In this document: one piece after another, positions 34,261 to 46,626 of the stretch
Layout of the letters: each line of letters starts with the position of its first letter
Numbering within the stretch: position 1 is the stretch's first letter
Assembly (NCBI GenBank): GCA_944989445.1
Contig: CALYLW010000315.1
Location: forward strand, 1 to 64,000
Length of the DNA: 64,000 nucleotides
Source: Ampullaceana balthica
Taxonomy: Eukaryota > Mollusca > Gastropoda > Lymnaeidae
Reading direction: 5' to 3'
Notes under the pieces: generated by a model
Seen by the model: the letters and a program-made list of their open reading frames with translations, nothing else
Database searches by the model: none
Told to the model about the DNA's origin: nothing
Translations under genes and position numbers: made by a program

Positions 34261-35616
34261 GTGATCATTCTTCCTCATTTTAGCAGAACATAACATTTTT
34301 TCGGACTGGTATTTAGCTAAAGAAATCTAGCTTAAGACTACAAATTTTGATTTTTATAATAACAAATATATCAGCTAGACATCTTATGTCAATTTATTAA
34401 TTAATACTCTAAATAACGTATAACTATTCCGAATGTGTATTGCTATCATATTTCTTCACAAAAGAATGCATCACATAACTAAGTACAAGTGCGCTTTCTC
34501 TGTACACACAACTATGTAACGTTTTTTTTAAAAATATTTATGTACACCCACTTTTTTCAAAAAATAAATATCATTATGATAATCATTTTCTGGTTTAGAA
34601 TTAAGCTGATTCATAATACTGTTTCCCTCTAATTTAAAGTTTTACCTTTTATTATTTTTTAGTTGTAAAAAAAAATTTCTACGAAGCGTCATTTTCAGAA
34701 TCCCCACCACGTAGCGTTTGTTGAGTCCTTCCAGGAAAATGAATTGCTCAGAAATGTGAGCCTCATGAACGCCTGGCTATCGGGTTTTCCCATTGTGACC
34801 ACATTCTGTATATAAAGGCGTGTCCGCAAGGGCTGGCGTGATTTGGAGAGTCTGTCTGGTTACTAGTTACTGTTGGTAAAACGTACTGCGAAAAATAACG
34901 ACAATCGAAAGTTTCAAGTAACTTGTTAGGTTGTGTGAATTTTCACAAATTATTTTTTATGATAGTGTTTTAATTGATTTGATTTATAATTTTAGTTTAA
35001 CGTTAGTCCATGTACCCGGTAATTTATGATACGATTTCAAAAGTATTCAACACTTAATGTTCTATAAGGTCCAAGGTGTTTATATAATCAAATTTTACCT
35101 TTTTTGTAGATTATTGGTGATTGTCTCTAATTACGTTCCTAAAAAATAGTATGATTTTTATTTATTTGTATGATCTTTCATTATTGTTATTCGTCGTATT
35201 GAAAGGATAAAAAAAAGAATAACTATAATCTATAAATACATGTTTATGTATTAAATTTCAAATACTTAACGAATATTTGTGGGGAAAATCATCAGTAATG
35301 TAAATTTCATGGAAAACACCAGAAAAATATCATTAAATATGTCTTTAAAACGAACAGAAAATGATCAAGCGCCTTTTCCCAATTCATCAGGAAGTTGACT
35401 TTCAATGTGACCGATGACTTTCAAGAAAATTTGCGAGATGTTTTTGTTTATATCGTGGTTGTGACTAGTGAAGTATTTAGAGATATCAAAATACACTACA
35501 CTCATTAGATTTCTTTATTCAACTGTTAACCATAGTAGTCTACATGCTGACATAAAATACTGTCATACGTCAATAAATAAGTTAATTAAAGTAGATACTG
35601 AAGTTGAACTTGAGGG
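34261..35616. other. AT-rich stretch with a possible promoter
   Basis: Mostly unrecognised. A GC-richer island at about 34700-34880 contains the TATA-like element annotated separately. Confidence 0.45.
34809..34818 (+). promoter_or_regulatory. TATA-box-like element, candidate promoter
   Basis: TATATAAAGG in a locally GC-richer island, followed about 60 bp later by GTTACTGTTGGTAAAACG, which could hold a splice donor. It lies 3.8 kb upstream of the first coding exon of the + strand CRYZ-like gene, which has a splice acceptor before its ATG. A link between the two is speculative. Confidence 0.3.
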
Positions 35617-37062
35617 TTTCTCAACTGCAGGGATACATTGTTTCTCAACTGCAGGGATACATTGTTTCTCAACTGCAGGGATACATTGTTTCTCAATTGC
35701 AGGGATACATTGTTTCTCAACTGCAGGGATACATTGTTTCTCAACTGCAGGGATACATTGTTTCTCAACTGCAGGGATACATTGTTTCTCAACTGCAGGG
35801 ATACATTGTTTCTCAACTGCAAGGATACATTGTTTCTCAACTGCAGGGATACATTGTTTCTCAACTGCAGGGATACATTGTTTCTCAACTGCAGGGATAC
35901 ATTGTTTCTCAACTGCAGGGATACATTGTTTCTCAACTGCAGGGATACATTGTTTCTCAACTGCAGGGATACATTGTTTCACAACTGCAGGGATACATTG
36001 TTTCTCAACTGCAGGGATACATTGTTTCTCAACTGCAGGGATACATTGTTTCTCAACTGCAAGGATACATTGTTTCTCAACTGCAGGGATACATTGTTTC
36101 TCAACTGCAGGGATACATTGTTTCTCAACTGCAGGGATACATTGTTTCTCAACTGCAGGGATACATTGTTTCTCAACTGCAGGGATACATTGTTTCTCAA
36201 CTGCAGGGATACATTGTTTCTCAACTGCAGGGATACATTGTTTCTCAACTGCAAGGATACATTGTTTCTCAACTGCAGGGATACATTGTTTCTCAACTGC
36301 AGGGATACATTGTTTCTCAACTGCAGGGATACATTGTTTCTCAACTGCAGGGATACATTGTTTCTCAACTGCAGGGATACATTGTTTCTCAACTGCAGGG
36401 ATACATTGTTTCACAACTGCAGGGATACATTGTTTCTCAACTGCAGGGATACATTGTTTCTCAACTGCAGGGATACATTGTTTCTCAACTGCAGGGATAC
36501 ATTGTTTCTCAACTGCAGGGATACATTGTTTCTCAACTGCAGGGATACATTGTTTCACAACTGCAGGGATACATTGTTTCTCAACTGCAGGGATACATTG
36601 TTTCACAACTGCAGGGATACATTGTTTCTCAACTGCAGGGATACATTGTTTCTCAACTGCAGGGATACATTGTTTCACAACTGCAGGGATACATTGTTTC
36701 TCAACTGCAGGGATACATTGTTTCTCAACTGCAGGGATACATTGTTTCACAACTGCAGGGATACATTGTTTCTCAACTGCAGGGATACATTGTTTCTCAA
36801 CTGCAGGGATACATTGTTTCACAACTGCAGGGATACATTGTTTCTCAACTGCAGGGATACATTGTTTCACAACTGCAGGGATACATTGTTTCTCAACTGC
36901 AGGGATACATTGTTTCTCAACTGCAGGGATACATTGTTTCACAACTGCAGGGATACATTGTTTCTCAACTGCAGGGATACATTGTTTCTCAACTGCAAGG
37001 ATACATTGTTTCTCAACTGCAAGGATACATTGTTTCTCAACTGCAGGGATACATTGTTTCAA
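35617..37062. repeat. Highly homogeneous 24-bp minisatellite, about 60 copies
   Basis: Unit TTTCTCAACTGCAGGGATAC ATTG, each with a CTGCAG palindrome. Variation is nearly limited to CTCAAC/CACAAC, AGGG/AAGG and one CTCAATTGC. CACAAC variants are rare in the left half and recur every 2-3 units in the right half, suggesting recent multi-unit amplification. As 24 is divisible by 3 and the unit has no stop in most frames, open frames of 480-590 codons appear on both strands (for example the 8-residue repeat STAGIHCF); these are not evidence of a protein. Confidence 0.97.
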
Positions 37063-38636
37063 AACTTTACTGGGATATGACTGGCGAATGTAAATCTTAT
37101 CTTCGTATATTTTTCCCTTTCGTGTGCGCGATGAGTGCTGTTCAGACCATTGTTTTAATATCAATAGATTTGAAGTCAATCCAACAATGTCCACTTTTTA
37201 ACGACTTGTCTTGTCAATTATCCGCACATTTTACCTGCATGGTTATCCACTGTAAAGTTTTATTTTCTTCATCCGTATGGTTTTTTTTTCAGGTCTATAT
37301 CTTACTTTATACCCGCGTGATTGTTTATTGCACAGTGAATAATGTACAGTCGCCATCAAAGTGTAGTGGGTTTTAATCGCTTCATGTTATGAAAAGATTG
37401 GATTGGAGTAAAAGAAATCAGTGAAATAAAATATTTCAGAATTGAAATGACGCGCTGAGGACAAAGTCCTAGTTCAAGTGAAAGAGTTTTACTTCACTAA
37501 ATTCTTAGGTCATTGGTCTCACTAAACGTACTTACATTGTTTGGATTTCTCTAAAATCCAAGGTCATTTTTCATTCGGTTTAACTTTGTAAGGTTTAACA
37601 ACTTGATCAAAATAAATAGCGATGTATTTCATTTAGGAGATGTTTCTTTATCTTAAGTCATAACATATTGTACAGAGCAGTACGAGCAGTGCTATCATGT
37701 TTAACTTTTGGTGAATACAGAGCCGCATCTTAAATATTGATTGCAGAGGCGGCCTTAGAGAGGGGCGAGTAGATCAGCTTCCTCAGGCCCCCGCCTTAGT
37801 GGGGTCCCTGCGATAGGAGATTCTTTACGGTGTAAAGCCAACACTTACATCTCTAACAAGTACTCTTGGGACCGTCGCATCCTTTCCCGTCCTAAGCTCT
37901 CTTCCAAATAAAGAGCTAGTGAATGTTTCTTATCGTCTGATACTTCTGTCTTAGTTCAGTTAAGACAAAGCAGGAATTGTTGTAATGTTAACTTTCTATA
38001 GTCAAAACTCCATTTCCTTCTTGTATCGTTCAGATAAGTCTAGTGAAGACGACCTAAATGTTGTTGGTGAGTCTGGTCTTGGCTGGAGTAGCGCTTCTTG
38101 GAGAGCCATACGAGTTCTGTAGGGTGGGCTCGCGGGGTCAGTACATTTGTTAGTTCCCTTTAGTTTCATCTTTGATTTGGTGTCTGGATTTGTTGTTTTA
38201 TATAACCAGAGTTAACTCGTAACCTTTAAATGATGAAAAGTGTGTGTTTTGAAAATTGGAAGCGGCAATTAAAATGAACATTGCAGTGTTGTTGAAATGA
38301 AATGTCTACCTATATCTATATATTTTGCGATCGTGTATGTCACATGTTAAATTAGACTTTGAATTAAAAAGGAGCTTTTTAGGCGAAATTAGATTTTGTT
38401 GGTTTGTTAGATAGTCTCACAAACCATCACTTTAACTGACCTTCGTTATAGTGTTAGTTGTATGTATGTTTTATTGTGAAGTAAAATGAAAATAAATTTT
38501 TTTAAATAAGCTGATTTAATTAAGTTTCTGTATTTGGAAAATAAATTTTTTGTAATTTTTAAAATTGTTATTATTTTATTTAAAAATTCTTTTTTATCAT
38601 AATGTTATTGTTATTATTATTTTTATTATTCTGCAG
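37063..38636. other. Non-coding sequence upstream of CRYZ-like copy A
   Basis: Possible home of the promoter or 5' UTR exon of copy A. At about 37742-37800 there is a GC-rich AGGCGGCCTTAGAG segment like the starts of other short hAT-type repeats, without a resolved partner. AT-rich runs at 38480-38630 precede the splice acceptor TATTCTGCAG at 38627-38636. Confidence 0.45.
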
Positions 38637-38662
38637 GTTCATCACGTGATCACTACTGCGAC

Positions 38663-41600
38663 ATGAGGGCAGTGAGGATACATAAGTTTGGAGGCGTGGA
38701 GGAACTCAAGGTGGACACGATACCTGTGCCTAAAGTTAAGGCAGGGGAGGTAAGAAATGGTAGAAAACAATCACGTTGCCTAGAGCCAATATTGTGGCGA
38801 CAAAGTCATAAATTAATGCAACAAGGCAAAAAACCTCAGCAACAATTCTAATTTTATTTCATGTTTCAGTTTCGTGGATTTAGTCACTTTAAAAATATCT
38901 TTTGTTTTAAAATAATAATGGGATTTGTCATGATAATCTTTCATGACAGGATCGGTGATTAGATTTAAATAATTTCTATATTTCTAATGTCTTCACTGGT
39001 GATTTGACTTCCATGTTTTCTGACCATGTGGCGTTTTAAGTTTGTTTTATATTGCATAACACCACTTAACTAATCCAGGGATCACCACAGTAACAGATAG
39101 GTGACCTAAATTTAACTGAACGCTCCACGTCTGCAGGTTCTGATCAAGGTGTTCACGAGTGGTGTCAACCCAGCAGACACCTACATTAGATCCGGGGACT
39201 TTGGACCGAGAACTTTCCCTTTAACTCTGGGCTCGGATGCAGCAGGAGTGGTTGAGGAAGTCGGTGATGGCGTGACGGAGTTTAAGGTATAACTTATGTT
39301 TAGGTTTCACGCTTGTTGCTCTTTTAGTCGCTGGCTGTCTTTACTTGGACATGAAATAACTAGTACCAGTGCGTCAGTGCGTACTTTAACCGGGGTGGCG
39401 TACAAATAAAACTAATAAAATGAAATGAAAACGTAACTGCGGTGTTATCTAAAACCAGAAAGTGCAATGGATAACAACGCAAGTAAGTTGTCACTTCATT
39501 TTATTAGTTTTATTTGTTTTTTTCTATTTGTTCGTTGAGGAAGGCTCTTTGCAGTAACGATCGTCTTTCTGTCACGTCTAGTTAGGCCTATAATAACCTG
39601 TTTTAATAACATATATATTTATATATATAAGCCTGATTGCAGTCTCATCCATATTTAGTCCGACACTTACGTTAAATACTATCCGTAACAAGAACACAAA
39701 ATGCGTAATCCTTTCTTATGTTTGAAGGGAATGTTGATATTGTTATAACCAATCCGTGGTGTAATAGGAAGTGTTAAAATATTAATTTAGTTTAGGGGCG
39801 TGAAACAAAATACACTATAATTACTTACAAAATAGGTTAAAGCACTAAATGTGACTTTTTAAAAACATTTTATATTTGTCTATGAATGCTTTTTCAAAAT
39901 GTTTTGTTAAGTTTCTTTACTTTGATGGACAGATAACGTATTGCGGCGGTTAAAGACTTGGGCTCAATTATAGCTTTACGGAGTTTTATGAATACATCAT
40001 TCATCTAAGGTTTTAAATGAAGAATAATGTCTGTTAAATAAATAATGATTCAAAATACAACTGCCATCAGCCCTATCAGTGCTCCTCTGCACACCATGGG
40101 GAACAACTGTAATGTCAGGCTGACTCTGATGGTTCCCCTTGAACAATCATGGTTTTGTTTTTGTTTTTTTAATTAACAACGTTCAAGGGAATCTAGCAAT
40201 CTGGCCAGTGGCAACTTTGATAGGACATGGAACAAAATCCCGTAATTTTATAATCACATCCTATTTGCTGTTATATTAAAATTTTGTAGCCAAAAATAAT
40301 TAATTGAAGTAATGTTCCCAAAATTGGATATTGCAAAGTCATTGCGGGCTCCCTAATGCTATTATAAAAGTGTTTGTCCGCGACCCAGCACAAGTCACAG
40401 AACCTCACACCTTGAGTCATGGAAAAATAGGAGAAAATAAAAATATGATAATAAAATGTTTCATATGATTATATATATATATTATATATATATATATATT
40501 ATATACTAGTGTATTGCCCGTCAAAAATGACGGAAGTTTTCAAAATAAATACATTTCAGGCTGAAATCTATTTATTTTGAAAACAATAAACATCAGAATA
40601 AAAAAATAATGCAATACAGTACTTTCATTTATTTTATTTATTTTAATTTTATTCATTCATTTTCATATTGCACAATTTTATGTGGAACGTTCGAAAAGAG
40701 TTGTTTTTTGGTGCAATAATTTGGTGCGCTGCTTTCTAAAATTAGTAGCGTCACAAACAGGACAGACTGGGACGTGACATACATTGCAAATTATGTATGT
40801 TGATATGTTGGATATTTCCAATTCGGAATAAATACATAATACATTTTAATGCCTCAAGAATTGCTATAATTGTATCTTTTTCAAAATATCATCAATACAA
40901 AAGACAAAAAAAAATACTTTAGTACATCGAAAATAGAATACAGTACCTTGGCTAATTTGAGTTTAAATTTGGAGTTGACTAAAAAATATAATCTTCCCTC
41001 GTATAACATAACACATGCCGGTCAAACTTTTATTGTAGAAAGGAGATCGAGTGTACACAGTGGGCACAGAAACGGGGGCATATGCAGAGTACACGGTAGC
41101 TGTCCCTAGCAGGATGGGGCACTTGGATGCCAACATGACATTTGCTCAGGGCGCATCTATTGGAGTGCCCTACTACACAGCATGGAAAGCACTGTACTTC
41201 CGGTAAGTGAAGAATCGAGATAAGTCTAGTCAATCTATATTTATTACAAAATCGCTAAATTGTAATTTAGTTGACAGATTATTACTTGTATTATGAACCA
41301 ATTAGGTAAGGAGGGGGACTATGGCGTACGAATGGTTTGATTGTGTGTCCACTCAGGTTCTACATTTTGTCTTTATATAGAGGGGGCGGGATATTCTATC
41401 ACCACATTTTTCCCGTTTAAGGGGTAAATCTTCAAACATGTTTACTGGATGGAGGGTGTCCCATGATTAACAATAGGTTATTAACATAAAGTTTATATTT
41501 AGTTACTTGAATTTTAAACGTTTTTATGGCCATTACACCATTGACTGGAATATTGGAGGTTTAACCAATATATCTTTGACTGAACTATTCAAGTTTGTAA

Positions 41601-44600
41601 AGGCGATATTTCATTCCAAACTATTTGCTACTGAGTGCTTGTGTTACTTGCTCACTTTTAAACACTTTATATTATAATAAACTCATCAAATATGTACACT
41701 GTCTGATATTTATAACATCTTATCGTCTCAATTAATGATGTTAACTAATCTACAAAACAATCTACCACAGGGCACAAGCTAAACCATCAGAAACTGTTTT
41801 AGTCCATGGAGCCAGTGGCGCTGTAAGTAACGGTCAAAGGTTATGGGTCATAGGTTTGAAGATCTAAACCAATACACACATTTGTCCAAGGGTTCTCAAA
41901 CTTACCTTTCAACGCCACCATGAGGTCCTAACTAAACTTCCTGCAGCTGGATGCTCATAACCAAGCAAATTCCACTTAATACCATTCACTTATAAGATAC
42001 AAAGAAATCTTGAGGGATAAATGGATCAAACATATATTAATTTAAAAAGGAACTCAGCTAGTCTAAACGTTTTGGTACCAATGGTATATAGTATTTTTTA
42101 TAAAATTAAGTTGAATGGAAAAAAAAACGATTTAGGTCTATGTACTTATGATAAAGTGTAGGCTAAATGAAATAAATAGAAAACTTTTCACATCAATTCC
42201 GTTCGTTTACTGATCCTCAGAAATTTTCTTCTTTAAACAAGGGCAGCCAGAATTACATTCGAAATTTCATTTTCATACGCCGCATACTTGATCATAGATA
42301 GTGCAAAGAAAGGGGGAAAGAACGGACACAAACAGCAGCACGAAGAAGAAGAAATGAGAACAACGCGAGTGAACGCAAGACGCATTGTTGGTCTCGATAC
42401 ATGCGCACTGCGATTGAGCGACACTCCCCCACACCCTGCAACACCCTTCCTTGCCAACCATAAACTGTGATTGGTCGAGACTCTATCGAGAGTTATTTGT
42501 CATGCTTGCTTGCTCGCGTCTTGTGCTTGTCCTAACTTTGGCGAATTATATATATATATTTTTTCTTCATTCAATTTTTTAAAAGAGTCTAATAGTTCAT
42601 GTTAATATAACAATACAACAACAATATGTTCCCAACGAGTTTATGCAAAAAAAAATATCAGGAAAAATATAAATAATAGTTGATACGATATTTAAAATAG
42701 AACTATTGAGATCATCACTGCTCAAGAAAATCAACATATAATATTTTGTGACACACATTTGTTACGCTATGTTCTTCCCTCCCACAATATCTCCATCATA
42801 TATATAATCTACAGGTGGGTATTGCTGCTGTCCAGATGGCGAAAGCCAATGGTCATCGCGTGATTGGCACAGCCGGGACCAAAGAGGGCGTTGACCTTGT
42901 CCTCAGACAAGGAGCTGACCTGGCATACAACCACAGAGAGGAGGGATACGTAGACAAAATAAAGGTCAGTATTTTACTTTGAATGGCTAGTGGAATTATT
43001 TTAATCTTCATAAATTTGCTTGCAAGTGAAGCTAAATAACAGGGGCGTCTGTAGACACGTGCCAATTGTCCACCTGCATAGGGCCCCCCAAATCCCAGGG
43101 GCCATCACTCCAGTATATAATGAATATAATTTATAATCATAAAATAACATACATCTGACGCAATTCCATATTCTATCGAATCATATCATGGGCCACAACT
43201 CGATTTTCACGTTTCAGACGCGCAAATATCGGCATATCCAGCATTTAGAAGCGAAGTTGGCGAGTAGACTTAAAAATTAATGTTTCACCTAGTTTTAAAA
43301 TAAGTTTTAGTGTTAAGATACCATGTAGACATTGGCAGGCAAGGGCGCCAACGATTCCTTGTCTGCCCATGGAGGTCACGCGCTAAGGGCTGCCGCGGTA
43401 AATAGCGGAATAGATTCGAGTTTTAAAAATAAATTTGATTTATTTGATTGGCCAGGCATCTACAGACGATAAAGGTGTTGACGTCATCCTGGAGATGTTG
43501 GCCAATGTCAATTTGAACAAAGACCTTGACCTTCTTGGACATAGAGGCCGTGTTGTGGTGAGTAAAGATACGAACTTGCAACTGTTATAAATAGTGTCCA
43601 AAAACATTTGTATTAAAATTCATCTCATAATACCCAATTCTTTCAAAATACGTTTCAATTTTTCTTCTTTTCTTATTTTTTTGTTGTTTTGTCAGCTAGT
43701 GAAGACTTTTTAACTTTTAACCGAAATTCTGTTTGATAGTGCTGTAACCAAAATACAGTTTTTTGTTGTGTTTTTTTTAAACTGGTCTGCTCTGTTATTT
43801 TATAAATTCAATCACCAACATTTAAGTCAATGCATTTACTATAAACAAGAGTTCGATTATTTCAGAAAACACTTTATATAAGCTTTTCAAAAACGTTCTT
43901 GTGTTGTGTGTTCGTGCCCCGGGGGCATAGACGCGTACGTTTACTTGTGTTGTGTGTTCGTGCCCCGGGGCAGACGCGTACGTTTTACGTGGTGTGTGCC
44001 CCCATGACGTCGTTTACGTGAGCTTGTCTCTATGTGTCTATTGGGGTTTTATGGAATCTTGCGTCTCACCTTTCACCCACTTCCTTAACTCCAATGGCCA
44101 CAATGGCTCTATACTTTTCACCTCGCGACCATACAATCCCTTATGGTCAGATGGACAATGACCTTTCAACTTGAATAATATAATATATATTGTAACTTGA
44201 TTTTGACCAACTATGATGTCTGATTGCGCTGAAATTATAACGTTTTCTAACCCCATCTGATATTTAAGGTTATTTGTAATGTTAACTTCAACTGAGATTT
44301 CAGAGTCTGTTAAAAGCCTCATGTAACTACAAGTGAAAGAAACAAGTTATAAACCGTGCAAATACAAATAAAGATCGACGATAAAAATGTCAGATTAAAT
44401 AAAAAATGTTCTTAAAATACTTTCACCAGATTGTTGGCTGCCGTGGAGAGATCAAGATTAACCCAGCCATGACCATGGGAAAGGAGACAAGTATCATGGG
44501 CGTGGCTCTGACATCTGTCACTGAGGTAAAGGGGGTTAGCACAAGGGTGGCCCTCAAATTTGTTACTGAAGTAAGGGGGGGTTAATAAAAGGGTGGCCCT

Positions 44601-44923
44601 CACATTTGTTACTGAGAAAAGGGGGGATAACACAAGGAGACCCTCACATTATTACTGAGGTAATGTAGCAATAAGGAGCATTAAAAGATTTTCCTTTCAT
44701 TTAAAAAAAAATTTAATGTTTAAATTATTTTTTGTATATTATCTTCTCATTCCAGGAAGAGTGGCAGGTCATAAGGTCAGGGATCCAAGACCTGCATAAG
44801 AAAGGTCATATAAACCCAGTTGTGGCCAAGGAGTACAAGCTTGAGGATGTCGCTCAGGCACATCATGACGTCATCAACAACTCTGGAACATTTGGAAAAC
44901 TGGTTTTGGATACTACTGGGTAA
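38663..44923 (+). CDS. CRYZ-like: Zeta-crystallin / NADPH:quinone reductase-like, copy A (8 coding exons, intact)
   Basis: Predicted cytosolic medium-chain oxidoreductase that reduces quinones by one electron with NADPH; vertebrate CRYZ also binds AU-rich mRNA. Coding exons: 38663-38749, 39137-39286, 41039-41202, 41771-41822, 42815-42964, 43456-43557, 44430-44525, 44756-44923; all introns GT-AG; total 969 nt, 322 aa (human CRYZ is about the same size). Motifs: start [42 protein letters not shown]-binding [19 protein letters not shown] across the exon 4/5 junction; [39 protein letters not shown]; end [12 protein letters not shown]. The start exon has an acceptor at 38636, so a 5' UTR exon lies upstream. 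Catalytic-domain segments expected of the family are all present. Convergent with copy B. Confidence 0.93.
39402..39660 (+). mobile_element. Penelope-like 3' tail with inverted repeat, intron 2 of copy A
   Basis: GTTCGTTGAGGAAGGCTCTT and TGCAGTAACG, then ATAAGCCTGATTGCAGTCTC, match the reverse complement of the segment at 60618-60760 in copy C. The GAAGGCTCTTTGC(C)GAAACG pattern is typical of Penelope-like 3' ends. A 23-bp perfect inverted repeat (39402-39424 and 39494-39516; inner part AATAAAACTAATAAAATGAA) precedes it. No coding sequence remains. Confidence 0.6.
40460..40515. repeat. AT microsatellite in intron 2 of copy A
   Basis: TA dinucleotide runs ending TATACTAGTGTATTGCCCG; the latter could be the edge of a small element, not resolved. 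The rest of intron 2 (39287-41038) shows nothing more. Confidence 0.6.
42275..42560. repeat. Dispersed repeat, about 290 bp, intron 4 of copy A
   Basis: Aligns by eye with 52568-52870 in intron 1 of copy B: shared CATACGCCGCA, AACAACGCGAGTGAA, ACATGCGCACTGCG, CTTGCCAACCATAAACTGTG, ATTGGTCGA, GTCTTGTGCTTGTCCTAA and an ATTATATATA end. Same orientation on the plus strand, hence opposite orientation relative to the two genes. No terminal inverted repeats; possibly a SINE-like family. Confidence 0.7.
43895..44005. repeat. Tandem duplication, about 50-bp unit, intron 6 of copy A
   Basis: Two copies of TTGTGTTGTGTGTTCGTGCC followed by CCGGGG and AGACGCGTACGTTTAC, with a partial third (GTGGTGTGTGCCCC). 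No function seen. The rest of intron 6 is unremarkable. Confidence 0.75.
44500..44662 (+). repeat. 45-bp tandem repeat seeded on the exon 7 splice donor of copy A
   Basis: The end of exon 7 with its donor (GTCACTGAG then GTAAAG at 44526) is followed by three more versions of the same boundary: TTACTGAA then GTAAGG at 44571, TTACTGAG then AAAAGG at 44617, TTACTGAG then GTAATG at 44660. Each is preceded by a GTGGCCCTC-like segment resembling the exon's GTGGCTCTG. Spacing 45, 46 and 43 bp. The second donor would add 45 nt in frame ([15 protein letters not shown]) without a stop. Confidence 0.8.
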
Positions 44924-44927
44924 ACAG

Positions 44928-45020
44928 CCAGGGAGGTCAGCCAGTGAGTTCAGCCAGGGGTCAGCAGGGGAGGTCAACTAGGGGTCAGTCGGGAGGTCAG
45001 CCATGGAGGTCAGCCAGAGC
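44928..45020. repeat. Short GGTCAGCC tandem repeat in the 3' UTR of copy A
   Basis: Six or so imperfect copies of CAGCCAGGGAGGTCAG-like units begin within a few bases of the stop codon. Confidence 0.7.
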
Positions 45021-45178
45021 GTTAAATGTTTGCTGTAACTCACTACTTTATTTGTATACATGTTACATAGGAAATTTGAAAATCTTGTATCCAAAACAAG
45101 AGCTAAAGTCAAATACAATGATATTAAAATCAACAATCTCATTGCCATTATCATATGTAATATTTTTTTATATTGTCA

Positions 45179-45184
45179 AATAAA
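45179..45184 (+). other. Candidate polyadenylation signal of copy A
   Basis: AATAAA 256 bases after the stop codon, the first good match downstream. Confidence 0.5.
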
Positions 45185-46626
45185 TCTATAAATTAGATTA
45201 ATCTAAGCTTAAAAATGTTAATATTGCTTCTCCCCAGTGTACGCCTAGTGTCTAAAGTTTAAAATGGAATCATTTACATTTCAACAAATTGTCTTTGATC
45301 GCAGGGATTTAACTGTAGAGTTCTTCAATTTCCAGGAGCAGAAGAACAATAATTTTGCAACATTTAATTAGAACATTTACAACATGAAAAACGGGCTTCA
45401 AAATGTATATGTGTGGTTTCAAAACAAATGCTTTTTTAAATATACATTTTTTAATTATCCAATATTAATTTGAAAAATTAACCCAACAATTTTTATATTT
45501 TATTAATTTCTAATTTGTTTAGTTAGTTAAGGGTATGATAATTTTATACTAAGGTCCCCTCTACGTAAAACAAATATCAACCAAAGGAGATGATGATGAA
45601 TATAAACTTAGCTTTTACGATATTTTAAATATGCTCAGAATTCCTTAAAGCAATGCTAAAGTTTTATTATTTCATTTAAAAATGTATGCTGTTTAAAAAT
45701 CATGTTTGTAGCAGAAACCTGGTACTATTTGATTTAACTAGCAGTCACCAAGCACCAAGTCACAGAATAATATTAAGAGACACAAAATGAATAAAATATG
45801 TTAAGTAATAAGTAATTATAATCATTTCCCCTTAAAATTCTGGGTTCCTTACCAATTGGGTCCTGAAGCCAAAATAGATTTCAAGACTTTTTTTTGTGTG
45901 GTTTTTTTGTTGTTTTTTTTTCCTTTAGTTGTGTCCAACTAAAAAGTCATGTGATCAAGGAGATTTCGTGTATGACCTTCATAATGTATTCTTTTTCTGA
46001 TAGTTTTTTTTTATCCAGAATATTACAAACTATAGTGTACCTGCTTCTACAATAAGATTTAGTTTTAACCTTCAAAAAATTGTTAGGAATCTATAGTTTA
46101 AATTGCATTCATTGATGCACAATTTTTCCAATAATTTTTTTATATTTTGTATACAGATTGTGTTGTTTTTACATTGCATATAACAAAGACTTTTTTTTAA
46201 AAAGTCTTACACATTATCAAATCTCTCTAGAAATCAACTTCAATAAAAGTTTGAAAAATAAAAGTGAGGTCAATAACTTTTTGAATGAATAATTTTATAA
46301 CTGATTTCAGTTATTTAATAAATTCAGTAAAATAAAAACATGAAAATAAAAATATATACATTTCAAAGTCATAATTGTTTTTTTAATAAAATACATAAAG
46401 TATAGATCTAAAAATATTGATACAGAAAACGTTTGTACCTTTTTTTTTAATATCTTATTAATTTATAAGAATTGTTCCGTAAATTTTTAATGTAAAAAAA
46501 CACAACATTAATTGTAAATATCACTAAGAAACAATACAAATAACTTTTTGATAAGTTGTAAATACTCTCTGAAAAATTCACAGGATAAGGCAATAGGGTC
46601 TATGGGAATATCATAAAATGTGATTT
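45185..46626. other. Convergent intergenic region between copies A and B
   Basis: AT-rich; holds the 3' ends of both genes. No further feature supported. Confidence 0.5.

Noticed and set aside
35468..37376. Overlapping open frames of 480-590 codons on both strands
   Set aside because: They are produced by a stop-free 24-bp tandem repeat whose length is divisible by three; several frames are equally open, which is not expected for a gene.
43040..43120. CAGGGGCGTCTGTAGACACG as a possible hAT element start in intron 5 of copy A
   Set aside because: No matching inverted end or 8-bp duplication could be found downstream.
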